Positions 33,501 through 42,632 of a stretch of 50,657 nt of DNA are shown piece after piece. Position 1 is the first letter of the stretch; every line of letters starts with the position of its first letter. The notes beneath the pieces were generated by a model. The model had not been told where the DNA came from and did not search any database. It saw only the letters and a program-made list of their open reading frames with translations. Made by a program: the position numbers and the translations under genes. Source of the DNA: Mastigamoeba balamuthi (Eukaryota > Evosea > Mastigamoebida > Mastigamoebidae); the NCBI GenBank assembly GCA_902651635.1, contig CACRSC010000084.1, positions 1,829,513-1,880,169 on the forward strand, read 5' to 3'.

Positions 33501-33566
33501 ACCCCCGCCCAGCCCGGGGACAGGGCCCCCGTCGTCTTCCGCAACGGCGTCCTCGTCCAGGACTAG
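30520..33566 (+). CDS. [FeFe] hydrogenase with ferredoxin-like cluster domain
   Basis: Ten exons: 30520-30722, 30893-30960, 31137-31297, 31368-31525, 31649-31762, 31818-31851, 31910-32101, 32161-32361, 32664-32895, 33247-33566; 560 aa, frame intact. After a 125-residue N-terminal region come iron-sulfur motifs CQGCIARPCATNCP, CIRCGKCMQVCP, CVQACP and CIYCGSCQRACP, enough for about three 4Fe-4S clusters. The H-cluster motifs are present: TSCCPAY (L1), GPCVAKLQEA (L2) and VMVCEGGCVSGPG (L3). This form resembles group-B-type monomeric enzymes more than the algal or trichomonad type. It should interconvert protons and hydrogen with ferredoxin as partner. The Gln-rich start MEQQGQQQ does not look like an organelle targeting peptide, so a cytosolic site is likely. 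Intron 8 begins with GC instead of GT; intron 2 contains a tandem duplication of its own acceptor. Confidence 0.93.
30980..31146 (+). repeat. Tandem duplication inside hydrogenase intron 2
   Basis: Two units of about 81 and 86 bp (30980-31060 and 31061-31146) each run from TCT(C/G)GAAAAGGCTGTATATT through GATTCGACATTCC to CAAGGCTGCTGCAT. The last part is the intron acceptor plus the first coding bases of exon 3, so the intron carries a decoy copy of its own 3' splice site at about 31047. Confidence 0.85.
33005..33190 (+). repeat. Tandem duplication inside hydrogenase intron 9
   Basis: Two copies about 105-115 bp apart share GTGT-TATCAC-TT-G-GGGAGTGAATCAATTGTCTG and a following CGATAATC/CGAATAATC. 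They account for more than half of this 351-nt intron. Confidence 0.7.
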
Positions 33567-33651
33567 GGACGCCTCTGCGACGTGGCAGACCCACCCCGCG
33601 TCACCGCCCGTGAATCCTGACGTTGGCTGGGGCACGCACAAGACGGGGGTG

Positions 33652-33680
33652 ATTTCTCCCCCGGCTGGTGTGGGAGAAAT
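33652..33680 (+). terminator. Hairpin downstream of hydrogenase
   Basis: ATTTCTCCC and GGGAGAAAT form perfect 9-bp arms around an 11-nt loop, 86 bp after the hydrogenase stop. It could be a 3'UTR structure or processing signal. A functional role is not shown by sequence alone. Confidence 0.4.
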
Positions 33681-34465
33681 ATCCTCGTCTGGGCGGTGTG
33701 TTGAATCTTGGTTTCTTCCCAATACTGCGTTCCCAGCTCTGCCTGTGCGGGGGGGGCGCTCTCGCCCGGGGGCGGTTGGGGGAAATAGGTGGCGGTTGGC
33801 CAGTCGTTGTCGTCGGTTGCGGTGCCTATTCTTGGCCCGGCCCAGTCAGGCGCGGAGGCCTCCCCCCTCCTTCGCTCGCCGGAGAATTCGCGAATAGTTC
33901 CATACATCCCGCACAAATCCCGTATGGCCCGTTTATGGAATATTGTCCGTGCGGATATCACGGCGCTGGCGCCCTGGCTGGCGGCGCCTGGGGGTGCTGG
34001 CGGAGGGCGTGGCTGAGGCAGGCAGGGTCGCTGGTGCTGTGGCTGGCCTGGGCGGGCGGAGGGGGAACCAGGGTCGCCATTTTTCGCGGCGTTTGTTCGA
34101 ATGTGCAGGGCGGGGATCGGGTGGCAGAGCAGCGGCAGGGGCCCCGCCGTGGCCGGGGAGGCGTGCGGGACCCGGGGCCAGCAGATCTCGAAAGCGGAAT
34201 GGGGCCGCAGGGTATCGTACAGGTGCAACACGGCCTTGCCTGAAAGAGTATCAGCCCACCAACGTGCACAATTTCTCACGCACTCCAACGAACGCGCACC
34301 AGCCGCCACATCAAACGCACCCCAGCCGTGTTCGGGTGGAGCCCCCAGCCACCTCTCCCTCACTCCCCAGCGCAGCCCACCCCTTTCCCACCCTCCCACC
34401 CCTCCTCCACACCCTGTCACCTCGCTTCCCGGCCTTCCCGACCCCTCGCGAGCCCTCCACGCGCC
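33681..34465. other. Intergenic region
   Basis: No supported gene. The last 200 bp before the ATG at 34466 are a C-rich pyrimidine tract, presumably promoter/5'UTR. A 285-codon minus-strand frame covering the region was not accepted. Confidence 0.4.
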
Positions 34466-35811
34466 ATGGACGCCGCCGGCGACGAGCGGGAGCAGCGGGA
34501 GCAGCGGGAGGCAGCACCTGCGGGCACCGGGGAGGCGCCGCAGCAGCTGGCCGGGCGCCCCGTGCTCGCGGTCTCCACCACCAAGATCAACCGCTCGGCC
34601 CCGTTCACCGTTCGCGGCACCACCCTATCGGCCCCCCTCAACAAATTACTCCCGAGTCTTTCGCGTTTTCAGCATGGGGGGCCACCCTGCCATGCCCCAT
34701 GCCCCATGCCACCTGCCCCACGCTCCTTGCTCCTTGCCCCTTGCTCCTTGCGCCTTGCCCCCCTGACCCATGCCACCCTGCCACCTGCCCCCCATGCCCC
34801 CCATGCCATGTGCCTTGTGCCACATCACTGTTTTCTACCTTCTGAGCCTCACCTGAGTGGGGGGCTGGGCTGGCGCAACGGCAGGTCACCGTCGTGGTGG
34901 GCAGCTCGTGGATGCGGGAGTGCGGCGTCACGGCAGAGTGCATCTGGGAGGCGGGCAGGACCGCTGTGCTGCAGCGGGTCGACTCAGAGCAGGGTGAGCA
35001 GAATCTGCCGCACCACCCTCTGCCACACCCCCTTACCTTTTTTCTCTCCTCCATGGTCTCCGCACCCCCCATAAAATCACCACCGAAGGGGGGGCTCTGG
35101 GGGGCTGCTTCTGCTTCTTTCTTCTTCCGCCGCCTTCCCTCTTTTCTTGCCCCTAAGCGGAAGTGCGTGGTGACGTGGCGCTGGCACAGAGCTCAAGCCC
35201 TGCGCCAAGTGCTGCGTGGGCAAGCCCAACGTGGTCGTCTCGACGTGGCCCAGCCTCAGCCGCTCGCTCTCGTCGGCCTCTGCCTCTGACTCTCTCAGCT
35301 TCGTCTTCGACAACTGCAAGTCGTGCGCCAAGCCCAGCCCCAGCAGCAAACAATTGACTCGTTCATTTTATTGACGCTGGGCGCTGGGGGGCGCAGGTAC
35401 TGCAACTCGTCGAGGCTGCATTTCGGGGGCAGGGTGGCCATAGCGATGCAGATCAGGGCGGTGGACGGCTCGCTGGCCGCCGTGGTGCGCTCCGAGCCCG
35501 TGATGCTCTGCGCCAGGCTCAGGGTCCGCAAGTCGCCGCCCGGCGGTGGCCTGTCGTCCCCCGAGGGCGACAGCGAGGACATGCCCAGCCTGGAGACCCC
35601 TGGCGCAGCCCCAGAGGCCGCCCCCGAGGAGATGCAGCAGCAGCAGCAGCAACTGGGCCTGCAGCAGCGAGAGGAGGCTGTCCCGGGGGCCGTGCAGGAC
35701 GAGGAGTGCAGGGCGTCGGTGGTGGGGCAGCTCAGGGAGCTCAAGGGGCTCTACGAGGCGCAGCTGCAGAGCATCCGGACCCTCGAGTGGCTGCTCGCGC
35801 TCAGCAAGTAG
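34466..35811 (+). CDS. Beta-rich Cys-pair protein with C-terminal coiled coil, possible DNA-binding factor
   Basis: Four exons: 34466-34609, 34885-34993, 35190-35319 and 35397-35811; 265 aa, phases consistent. After an acidic, Gln/Glu-rich start (DEREQREQREAAP) comes a strand-rich core: LAVSTTKINRSAPFT, VTVVVGSSWMRECGV, LKPCAKCCVGKPNVVVSTW and NCKYCNSSRLHFGG, then RVAIAMQIRAVDGS and ARLRVRKSP. The spacing of CAKCC and CKYC suggests a metal or disulfide pair. The rhythm of strands ending in a basic RVRKSP segment recalls immunoglobulin-fold DNA-binding proteins (p53, Rel, CSL); that is only an impression. A Pro/Glu/Gln-rich linker with a Q6 run precedes a last leucine heptad helix (VGQLRELKGLYEAQL to LEWLLALSK) that could drive oligomerisation. 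Function unknown. Confidence 0.65.
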
Positions 35812-36076
35812 TCATCGCCTCTGGCTGAAAGGAGGAGGTCCCGCCCGTGTTCTGCTTCTGGTTCTACCGCATGCGCATGCGAACTGACTGAAGGCAAAAA
35901 GCGCGTGCAACTGTTTGACATCCGAAAAGAGAAGATATTTCGCCACACAAAAAAGAAGATCTCCGCGCGGAGGCCCGTTACGTGGCACTTCTGCGCCCGT
36001 TAAAAAAAAGAGGGGGATTTCTTAGGTACTCTTTAGTGTGTCACATCGCACACCCCCCATCCCCATCCCATCCCCA
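35812..36076. other. Short intergenic region
   Basis: 265 bp between two plus-strand genes. Nothing recognised beyond A-rich runs near 35940 and 36000. Confidence 0.4.
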
Positions 36077-37397
36077 ATGTCCGAGGACTCGCCCGTCGAC
36101 TCGCCCGCGCCCCAGGAGACGTCGAGCTGCTGCTCGTCGTCGGCGTCGTCGTGCCCCGTGCGCGACACGATCGTCAACAACCCCTTCTTTGTCGCTGGTA
36201 CTCAACCCCCTCTCTCTCTCTTTATTTCCACTGCTGCCGTTGGCTCTCCTCTCTCTCTTTCCCCTTTCTCCCCCTCTTCTCTCCGGCGCGCGGGGGTGGG
36301 GCCCCGGGGCCTGTGGTCCCTGTGTGTGGCCCTGTGGTCCCTGTGGCGGTGGTTCTCTGGGTGGTGTGCTATTTGCCTGCGGGTTGTGTTATTCCCGTAT
36401 CTCTGCCGCTCCCCCGGAGTGCACTGCCTGCGCTGGCATGCGCCGGCGGGTGTGAGCCCCCCCCCAGGCGCCCACTGGTCGAGGCGGCCCAGCCCGAGGA
36501 GATGTTGTCCCGCTGCGGCAGCGGCAGCGGTGGCTGTGGTGTGCCGACCACAGGGAGTGACGCGACATTAAGGCGATTGATTCACTGCCCCGGGGGATTT
36601 GAATTGACCGATCTATCTACGACCCCCCACGCCCAAGTCAACGCCACGCTACACGCCACCGCGGTTTTGACGTCATGCTCACCCACCTCGGCCCCTCCCC
36701 CCCTCGCCCCTCGGTGTGTGGGCGCAGCCAAGGACGTGGTGCTGTGGGAGAACCCCATCAGGTCGGGCGTGGTCTTTGTGGCCGTCAACACGCTCTTCTA
36801 CCTCATCCGCTGCCGCGGCTACTCGTTCCTCTCGCTCGTCACCCTCTCCCAGCTCGCAGCCCTCCTCGTCGCCGGCCTCTTCTACGCCTTCCACCGCTTC
36901 GTCCGCGGCCAGACCGACAGCCCCTTCGCGTACGCCGTGTTTCCCGCCGCGTCATAAATATCTGCCACGTCAGCCGGCAGAGGTGATTTGACTTTTGGTG
37001 GATATTTTTTGTGTGCGTGCGCAGGAACTGGACGCTGACGATCCCGCACGAGACGTTTGAGGCGCACTCGAGGACGTTCGAGGCGCTGTTCAACGCGGTC
37101 GTGGCGTCGCTGACGTACCTGCTGCTCTTCTCGAACCCCGTCGCCTCTGCGCAGTACGCGACGGGGCTGCTCTTCATGACGTGGCTCTCGTACAAGATCC
37201 GCCTGATGACGCTGGCGTGGCTGACGGTCGTCGTGGTCTTCGTGTGGCCGCGCCTCTACCGCGAGAAGAAGGAGCTGATTGACGAGTACGCGGGCCAGGC
37301 GTACAGCGTCGCCTCGGAGAAGGTGCGCATGGTCTACGGCATGGTCCTCGAGAAGCTGCCCCCCTCGATCGGCCCCATCAAGATCAAGTCGGCCTGA
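36077..37397 (+). CDS. Reticulon-domain ER membrane protein
   Basis: Three exons: 36077-36197, 36728-36929 and 37025-37397; 231 aa. A short Ser/Pro/acidic cytosolic head (MSEDSPVDSP) leads into a reticulon homology domain. DVVLWENPIRSGVVFVAV begins the first long hydrophobic hairpin (to about residue 95), then a loop, then the second hairpin (ALFNAVVASLTYLLLFS and MTLAWLTVVVVFVWP), followed by the usual amphipathic tail YREKKELIDEYAGQAYSV. The family wedges into and curves tubular ER. The protein ends KIKSA, which fits the KxKxx dilysine retrieval signal, consistent with ER residence. Intron 1 (530 nt) is unusually long for this window. Downstream, a copy of the last 35 codons plus 3' flank lies at 37705-37860. 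Confidence 0.88.
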
Positions 37398-37704
37398 GCT
37401 TCCCCCGAGCGCCTGGGACACGGGGCGGGTTCCCCTTTAGGACCCCCTCGCGCCCCCTCCCCTCGTTCGTTTGATTTCCGCTCCCCCTCCCCCCCAGAAA
37501 ACAAAGCAAAAACAATTGAAAACCCCCAAGGCAAACAGCAAGCACTCTTGTTGTCACCTCAGTTGCTGCTGGGGGCTGTATGTCAGAATCCAGATGGCAT
37601 AAGGTGAGGTGACAGGCAAGTATGTAGGTGATTGGAGGGATCCCTCTTCATCTTATCACATCTTTGTGAGATCATGCCAGGCTGAAGATTACGTGGAAGC
37701 CAGG

Positions 37705-37860
37705 TGAATGGCGTTGCCTCAGAGAAGGTGCACATGGTCTATGGCATGGTCCGCGAGAAGCTACCCCTCTCAATCAGCCCCATCAAGATCAAGTTGGCCT
37801 GTGCTTTCTGAGCACCTGGGATACAGGGTGAGTGGGCCCTTTGGTCCCCTTGTGCCCCCT
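37705..37860 (+). pseudogene. Duplicated 3' end of the reticulon gene
   Basis: The codons for VASEKVHMVYGMVREKLP and PIKIK are followed by the same 3' flank as the parent gene (GAGCACCTGGGATACAGGG against GAGCGCCTGGGACACGGGG). The copy of the stop codon is changed, so the frame would read on a few residues. It carries 3' flank but no intron to test, so retrocopy and DNA duplication cannot be told apart. It is a fragment and not functional. Confidence 0.8.
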
Positions 37861-37879
37861 TCCTTACACATCAAGAATG

Positions 37880-38060
37880 TTGTGGTGCATAGCAAAGACT
37901 TGCGTAGCAGTGCATAGTGAATGGTAGAACTACACACTGCTATGCAGGCCTTCACTATGCACCATTATAGAAGGGTCTGCTACACTGCATAGTGAAGGAT
38001 GCATAGCAGTGCATAGTTGTACCATCTGTTATGCACTGCTACACAGGTCCTTTTCCTTAC
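37880..38060. repeat. Cluster of TGCATAGCAG inverted repeats
   Basis: At least six copies of GCATAGCAGTGCATAG or its complement CTATGCACTGCTATGC lie in both orientations in 180 bp, able to fold into a large hairpin. This looks like a small palindromic mobile or satellite element inserted just beyond the reticulon fragment. Confidence 0.65.
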
Positions 38061-38187
38061 TGTATTACTATACATCACAAATTGAATTGAATCAACCAAT
38101 CATTGTATTTAGTGAAAGAAGCTTGTAAGAGAGGGAGCAGCTTCAATCTAAAGAAAGAGTCTGCTCATAATGAACAGAAAGGGAAAT

Positions 38188-38880
38188 TCAGTGAGTGGTG
38201 TAGGACCCTGCTACTGCAAGAGCAGGCACAGGAGCAGCTGGTGCAGTCTCAGTCTTGGCAGCAGGCATGGTCTCGTCCATTAGGTCCATGGTGTTAAGAA
38301 GAGCCTGAGAGCTGATGCAGGTTGTGCTGCATCTCAACCTCTTGGCCCTTGTTATGCCCAGGGACTCTGGATGGGCTGAGCTCGTCCTGCTCCTTCTGTT
38401 TAGATTGTTAGTTACCAAAATTGAATGACACTAATGACTCATTGAAGTGCTGGTTCTGCCAGACAGCCTATATGTGCTTGCAGACCCCCTTGTGAACCAT
38501 GGGGTTCTCTACAAAGAACATGACAAACTAAGGAGGCCAGACTGCCTGAATGATCTCATCTAAGTGCATCTGGACATTTGACCTGTTGATTGTTAGTGTT
38601 TGAAATAATAATTGAAAGAAAAAAATGCACTTCCACTCAGGGTAGTTCTTGTACAGCAGGGTGTAGTTGGCCTTTGTCCACTGCTCTATCTGCATGACAA
38701 TGGGCCGAGCCATTATCACAGACAGAGCACTAGAGAAAGGGCCCCTCTGAAGAGGAAGGTTGCCCAATCCAGGGACTGTGCAACAAGTAGTGTTAAACAC
38801 ATAAAAAAAGGGGCACACACCAGGAATGCTCTTCTCTCTGAGGTCAGGTCCCTCACCTGCCTGCTGGAGTCCATACTCTG
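38188..38880 (-). pseudogene. Decayed coding region, unrecognised
   Basis: On the minus strand, protein-like frames appear in order. QRGPFSSALSVIMARPIV and EQWTKANYTLLYKNYPEW end at a possible GT donor. After a 40-50 nt gap come NVQMHLDEIIQAVWPP, a TAG stop, FVMFFVENPMVHKGVCKHI, a second TAG stop, and AVWQNQHFNESLV in the same frame. Coherent sequence interrupted by in-frame stops is the mark of a pseudogene. Downstream minus-strand sequence (ITRAKRLRCSTTCIS) may belong to it. Family not recognised; a mobile-element origin is likely given the AT-rich surroundings. Confidence 0.4.
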
Positions 38881-41134
38881 CTGCAGTATGTTCATCCTAT
38901 TTCATTTGAACATGCGAATTTGTTATAACCAGTATCACAATTAAAAACAAGAAAAACAAAAAAACAACACCATATTTTAATGCTATTAACAAAAAAATGA
39001 AAGAGAACATCATTACTTTAAAGATGATTATTCACTTATAGTCTGAGCTCCAAGGCTAGCATTTCTTACAGATGATCTTTCTATTGTCTTAATAGTATCA
39101 CTCTGCTTCAGCATATAAGATTCTGTCAATCTCATCAATTGAGATTTTTAAGATTGCAGATGATAAAGACCAACTGGAAATCTCTTTTCATAGTATTCTG
39201 ACAGATGATAGTTGTAATGTTTATTTGTAAAATGGCACATTTCAACATCAATATGATTTTTAAAAAGATATACAAGTTATTATATTCTAAAACAGAGAAA
39301 GCAGCCATACACATTCAGCTTACTTGCATATTTCACAATGCTTCTTGATAAGTAATGACTTCAATAATGACTTTTCATAAGTCTTCTTTTGCTTTATACT
39401 GAACTGTTCAGAGTGTATATATATACTGGTATGACTGATACTTAACATGATCCATACATAGATGATTTCTTTAGAATATATTAGCTCAAAAATGAAAGGC
39501 CTCTGCTTACACAGCACATGCACCAGTATTAACATCATACCCAACAGGCAGGAAAGTACAAAGATGCTATACTCACGTAATATGCACAAATGAGTACATT
39601 ATCATTGCACCCATTGTAGCAGCCATTTTTGATACTATGTTTCATCACATGATATTCCTGGTTTTAGCCTCTTTAACTGCTCTTTAACCTTATACTCAAA
39701 CTGCCTGTAAGATCTCACAGTAACCCCTTGAATACCAAGACAGTTTTCAGATTAAGATTTAACTGAATCTGATCTTATGCTCTATAGGTCTTTTGAGTGG
39801 TGGGAGTGGCAAGATACCAGGAAGATTTCTGCCAAGGGAAAAGGACAATAGATTCAGAATAATTCCCAACCTTGTGTGTGTAACACTTGGTGGATTGGTT
39901 CGGCTCGATCCCCCTCTGCCTATTCATTGGAAGAGGTGGGGTGGGACACAAGGCGTGAAATACTGAGACCACCCAGGGGGCACAGTGACAGTTCTTTGGC
40001 GAGGTTGCTCTCTGGTTGGTGTGCACAGTCGCAGTTCGTCATTAGAGCCACCCGGGCTGGGTTCCGGGAATTACAGTTCCAGTTCTTCGATCGAGGGCCT
40101 TCCGCTGGATGACAGGTGGTGGGAGAAGAATTGTACAATAGTATTTCATTCTTGTAAAATTGTTAAAAATTCAGTCTTAAATTCCGATTTCAGGAAGAAA
40201 ACATAATCCAAGCAATTAACTTATAGGTACTTTTTCTATTTTCTCAACAAATCAGAGGATCTTTTTTGCTGTAAGAGTGGCAATTGTGCTGGCAAATTTG
40301 GGGGTAAATTTGAAGCAAATTAGTGGTAGGACGTTGAACACGCAAGGAATTCTGCACACTGTCGTGAAACAGGCCTGCTGTGGGCATTTCTTCACTCCAT
40401 ATACGGTATCGCATCGCCATTGACACTGCGTGTTCGTTGCACGGGGAAGGGCTTCACAGCCGGCTGGTCGGAACACTGCCAAGCGGAACCCCCTGACGAC
40501 GCCCGCGCCGTGCGAACACCCCGAGGCACAGGAAGGGCGCCGCTCCGCAGCCGGAGCGCCCAGGAACCGCCGGGCCCGGTGGCACTGGGGGGGCCATTGC
40601 TTGAGAGCATCGAGCGGGGGGCTGTCGCGGTGACTTTTTTGTCCCTGTTGGGTGTGCGGTCGAATTGTTCCGGCCCGTGCCGCTCTCGCTCTTGCTCTTC
40701 ATTCTCACGGGGCCCCCGTGCAGCACAGTGTGCGCCGTGCCGCAGCCCCGGAGTCGCGGACTGGGGGACGGGGGCAGCGCTGGGCCGCGGTGCCGGCGAT
40801 GTTGCGATCAGTACATGCAGCAGGCCTTCTGCTGAGCCGAAAGACAGTCACGTTGGCGGCCGCGCAGCAAAATACCTAAAAGTGCGTGCGGAGGCTGCGA
40901 CACCAGCGGTCCCCCGGCGCGACGACGCTTGCGGGCTTCCGGTAGTCCCGGCAGCTGTAGAATTCAGCAGAAGAATGACGCCTGCCGCCGGTGTGGTTTT
41001 GTCGGAAAACAGTTATTTTACTACTGCCGGCACTGTTGTGCAACAGCCCCCGAGGCCCCTCTGCGAGCCAGCCACAGCCCACACTCACCCCTCTCTGTGC
41101 CCCAGCACACACACGCCCGCACGCCCGCACACAA
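38881..41134. other. AT-rich gene-poor stretch, then GC-rich 5' flank of fucosyltransferase copy 2
   Basis: 38.9-40.4 kb is AT-rich with no frame I can support; composition changes sharply to GC-rich near 40.43 kb. The GC-rich 700 bp before the ATG at 41135 contain open frames on both strands, typical of GC-rich noncoding DNA, and presumably the promoter. No similarity to the 5' flanks of the other two copies was obvious by eye. Confidence 0.4.
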
Positions 41135-42632
41135 ATGATGCAAGCACGCTGCTGCACTCCCCGCACGGCCTTTGTGGCGGTGCCGCTGGCTGTGGCCCTC
41201 GCGGTGCTGCTCTCGCAGGGGCTGCTGCGGCCGCCGCCCGCCAGCACCCCGGCGCCAGCCCCGGCCACCGCCAGCACCACAGCGGCGGGCGCCAGGGGTG
41301 TGCTGCTGCTGGCGTGGACGCAGATGTACGGGCAGGTGGTGGGCCCCCGGATGGGGCACTGCGGCAACGGGCTCTGGTGGGCGTCGACCCCCGACAGGAC
41401 CGCGCTGGGAGCAGCCGACGCCCTCGTCTTCCACGCCAGGGACATCAACGCCAGCGACATGCCCGCTGGGCGCGACCCCATGCAGCCCTGGGTGCTCACG
41501 ACGGTCGAGTCCCCCGGTACTCCAGTCCGCACATTACGGCAATCGTTGTTTTGGCAGTCGACGACGGAGGCTGTCGCTGACACCTGTGCGTGCGCGGCTA
41601 TGAACAGTGAGCGACGCGGTGCTGTTCGACAGGACGTCCAACGCCACGAGGGCGTTCAACCTGACGAGCACCTACGAGTGGGGCAGCGACGTGTGGTGGC
41701 CCTACGTCCCCCACAGTATCGAGGGCCTCGTGGCGCCCGTGGTGCCCACGCGGCTCAGGAGGAAGAGGTCAGCCCCACAGCAGACGCGCCCCTCCCGAGC
41801 CCCTCGCTTCCCCCCCCACGCTCTGTCCTGAGCCAGTGCCACCTGCCCGCAGTGCGCCGATCCTGTGGGTGGCGTCCAACTGTTGGGCGTCGAACCAGAG
41901 ACAGTTCTTCGTACAAAAGCTGATGAAGTACGTCAGGATCGACAGCCTGGGGCCGTGCCTCCGCAACGCCAAGTGGCCCAACAGTGCGCGTGCTCTCTCT
42001 CGGCTCCCGATGACGTGCTGCTGCAGGGACTGTCATGAACAGAACCGAAGACGTCCCATTTCGCCAGCTGGTGAGCCAGTACAAGTTCTATCTGACCTTC
42101 GAGAACTCCGAGTGCGTCGACTACGGTGTGTTCCCCTTTCCCCAAACAGTGCTGCAGGGCAAAACATGACCGCACGCATAGTGTCGGAGAAGTTCTGGAG
42201 GACTCTGGAGATGGGAAGTGTTCCGATTGTTCTTGGAGCCCCCAACATTGACAAATATGCACCAACAAACCGCTCGATCATCAAGATCACTGACTTCGAT
42301 TCCGTTGCGGCACTGGCGAACTACATCAAGGTTCTCCCCTCTCTCTGTTTGACGCTGGAATTTGCGCTTATATCAGGTACCAGATGCTCGACAGTAACAA
42401 CACTATGTACGAGGAGTATCTCTCCTACAAGAACACTCCGACAATGAAAAGGTCTCCGCATGCTGTTCTCAGACCAGAGTTCGTTCACCTATTTGAGAGG
42501 CCCAGAGGGGAATGCGTTCTCGCAGAGAGAATCATCGCCTCACGAAAGGCTCTTGCTGAAGCAAAGGTCCCCACAAGTGCACAACCCTCGGAACCCTGCT
42601 TAACAGTATCTGCTTGGAAGAAGCTACAGTAA
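41135..42632 (+). CDS. GT10 alpha-1,3-fucosyltransferase (copy 2 of 3)
   Basis: Six exons: 41135-41516, 41608-41767, 41853-41983, 42027-42125, 42182-42330 and 42384-42632; 389 aa. There are two adjacent ATGs (MMQARCC); the first is used here. A hydrophobic anchor (TAFVAVPLAVALAVLLS) and a Pro/Ala/Thr stem lead to the same catalytic core as copy 1: ASNCWASNQRQFF, RIDSLGPC, KFYLTFENS and VSEKFWRTLEMGSVPIVLG. All internal exon lengths (160, 131, 99 and 149 nt) equal those of copies 1 and 3. It is the most divergent copy: its stem is shorter, its C-terminus lacks the final CSAC-type tail, and it has its own 5' flank, so it probably split off before the other two separated. Confidence 0.9.

Noticed and set aside
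33563-34420. A 285-codon minus-strand frame downstream of the hydrogenase
   Set aside because: Pro/Gly/Ala/Arg-rich, no conserved motif, overlaps the hairpin and the next gene's promoter. It might be real but nothing supports it.
40420-41580. A 386-codon plus-strand frame covering the 5' flank of fucosyltransferase copy 2
   Set aside because: It overlaps the true exon 1 in another frame, and its own sequence is compositionally biased without homology to anything I know.
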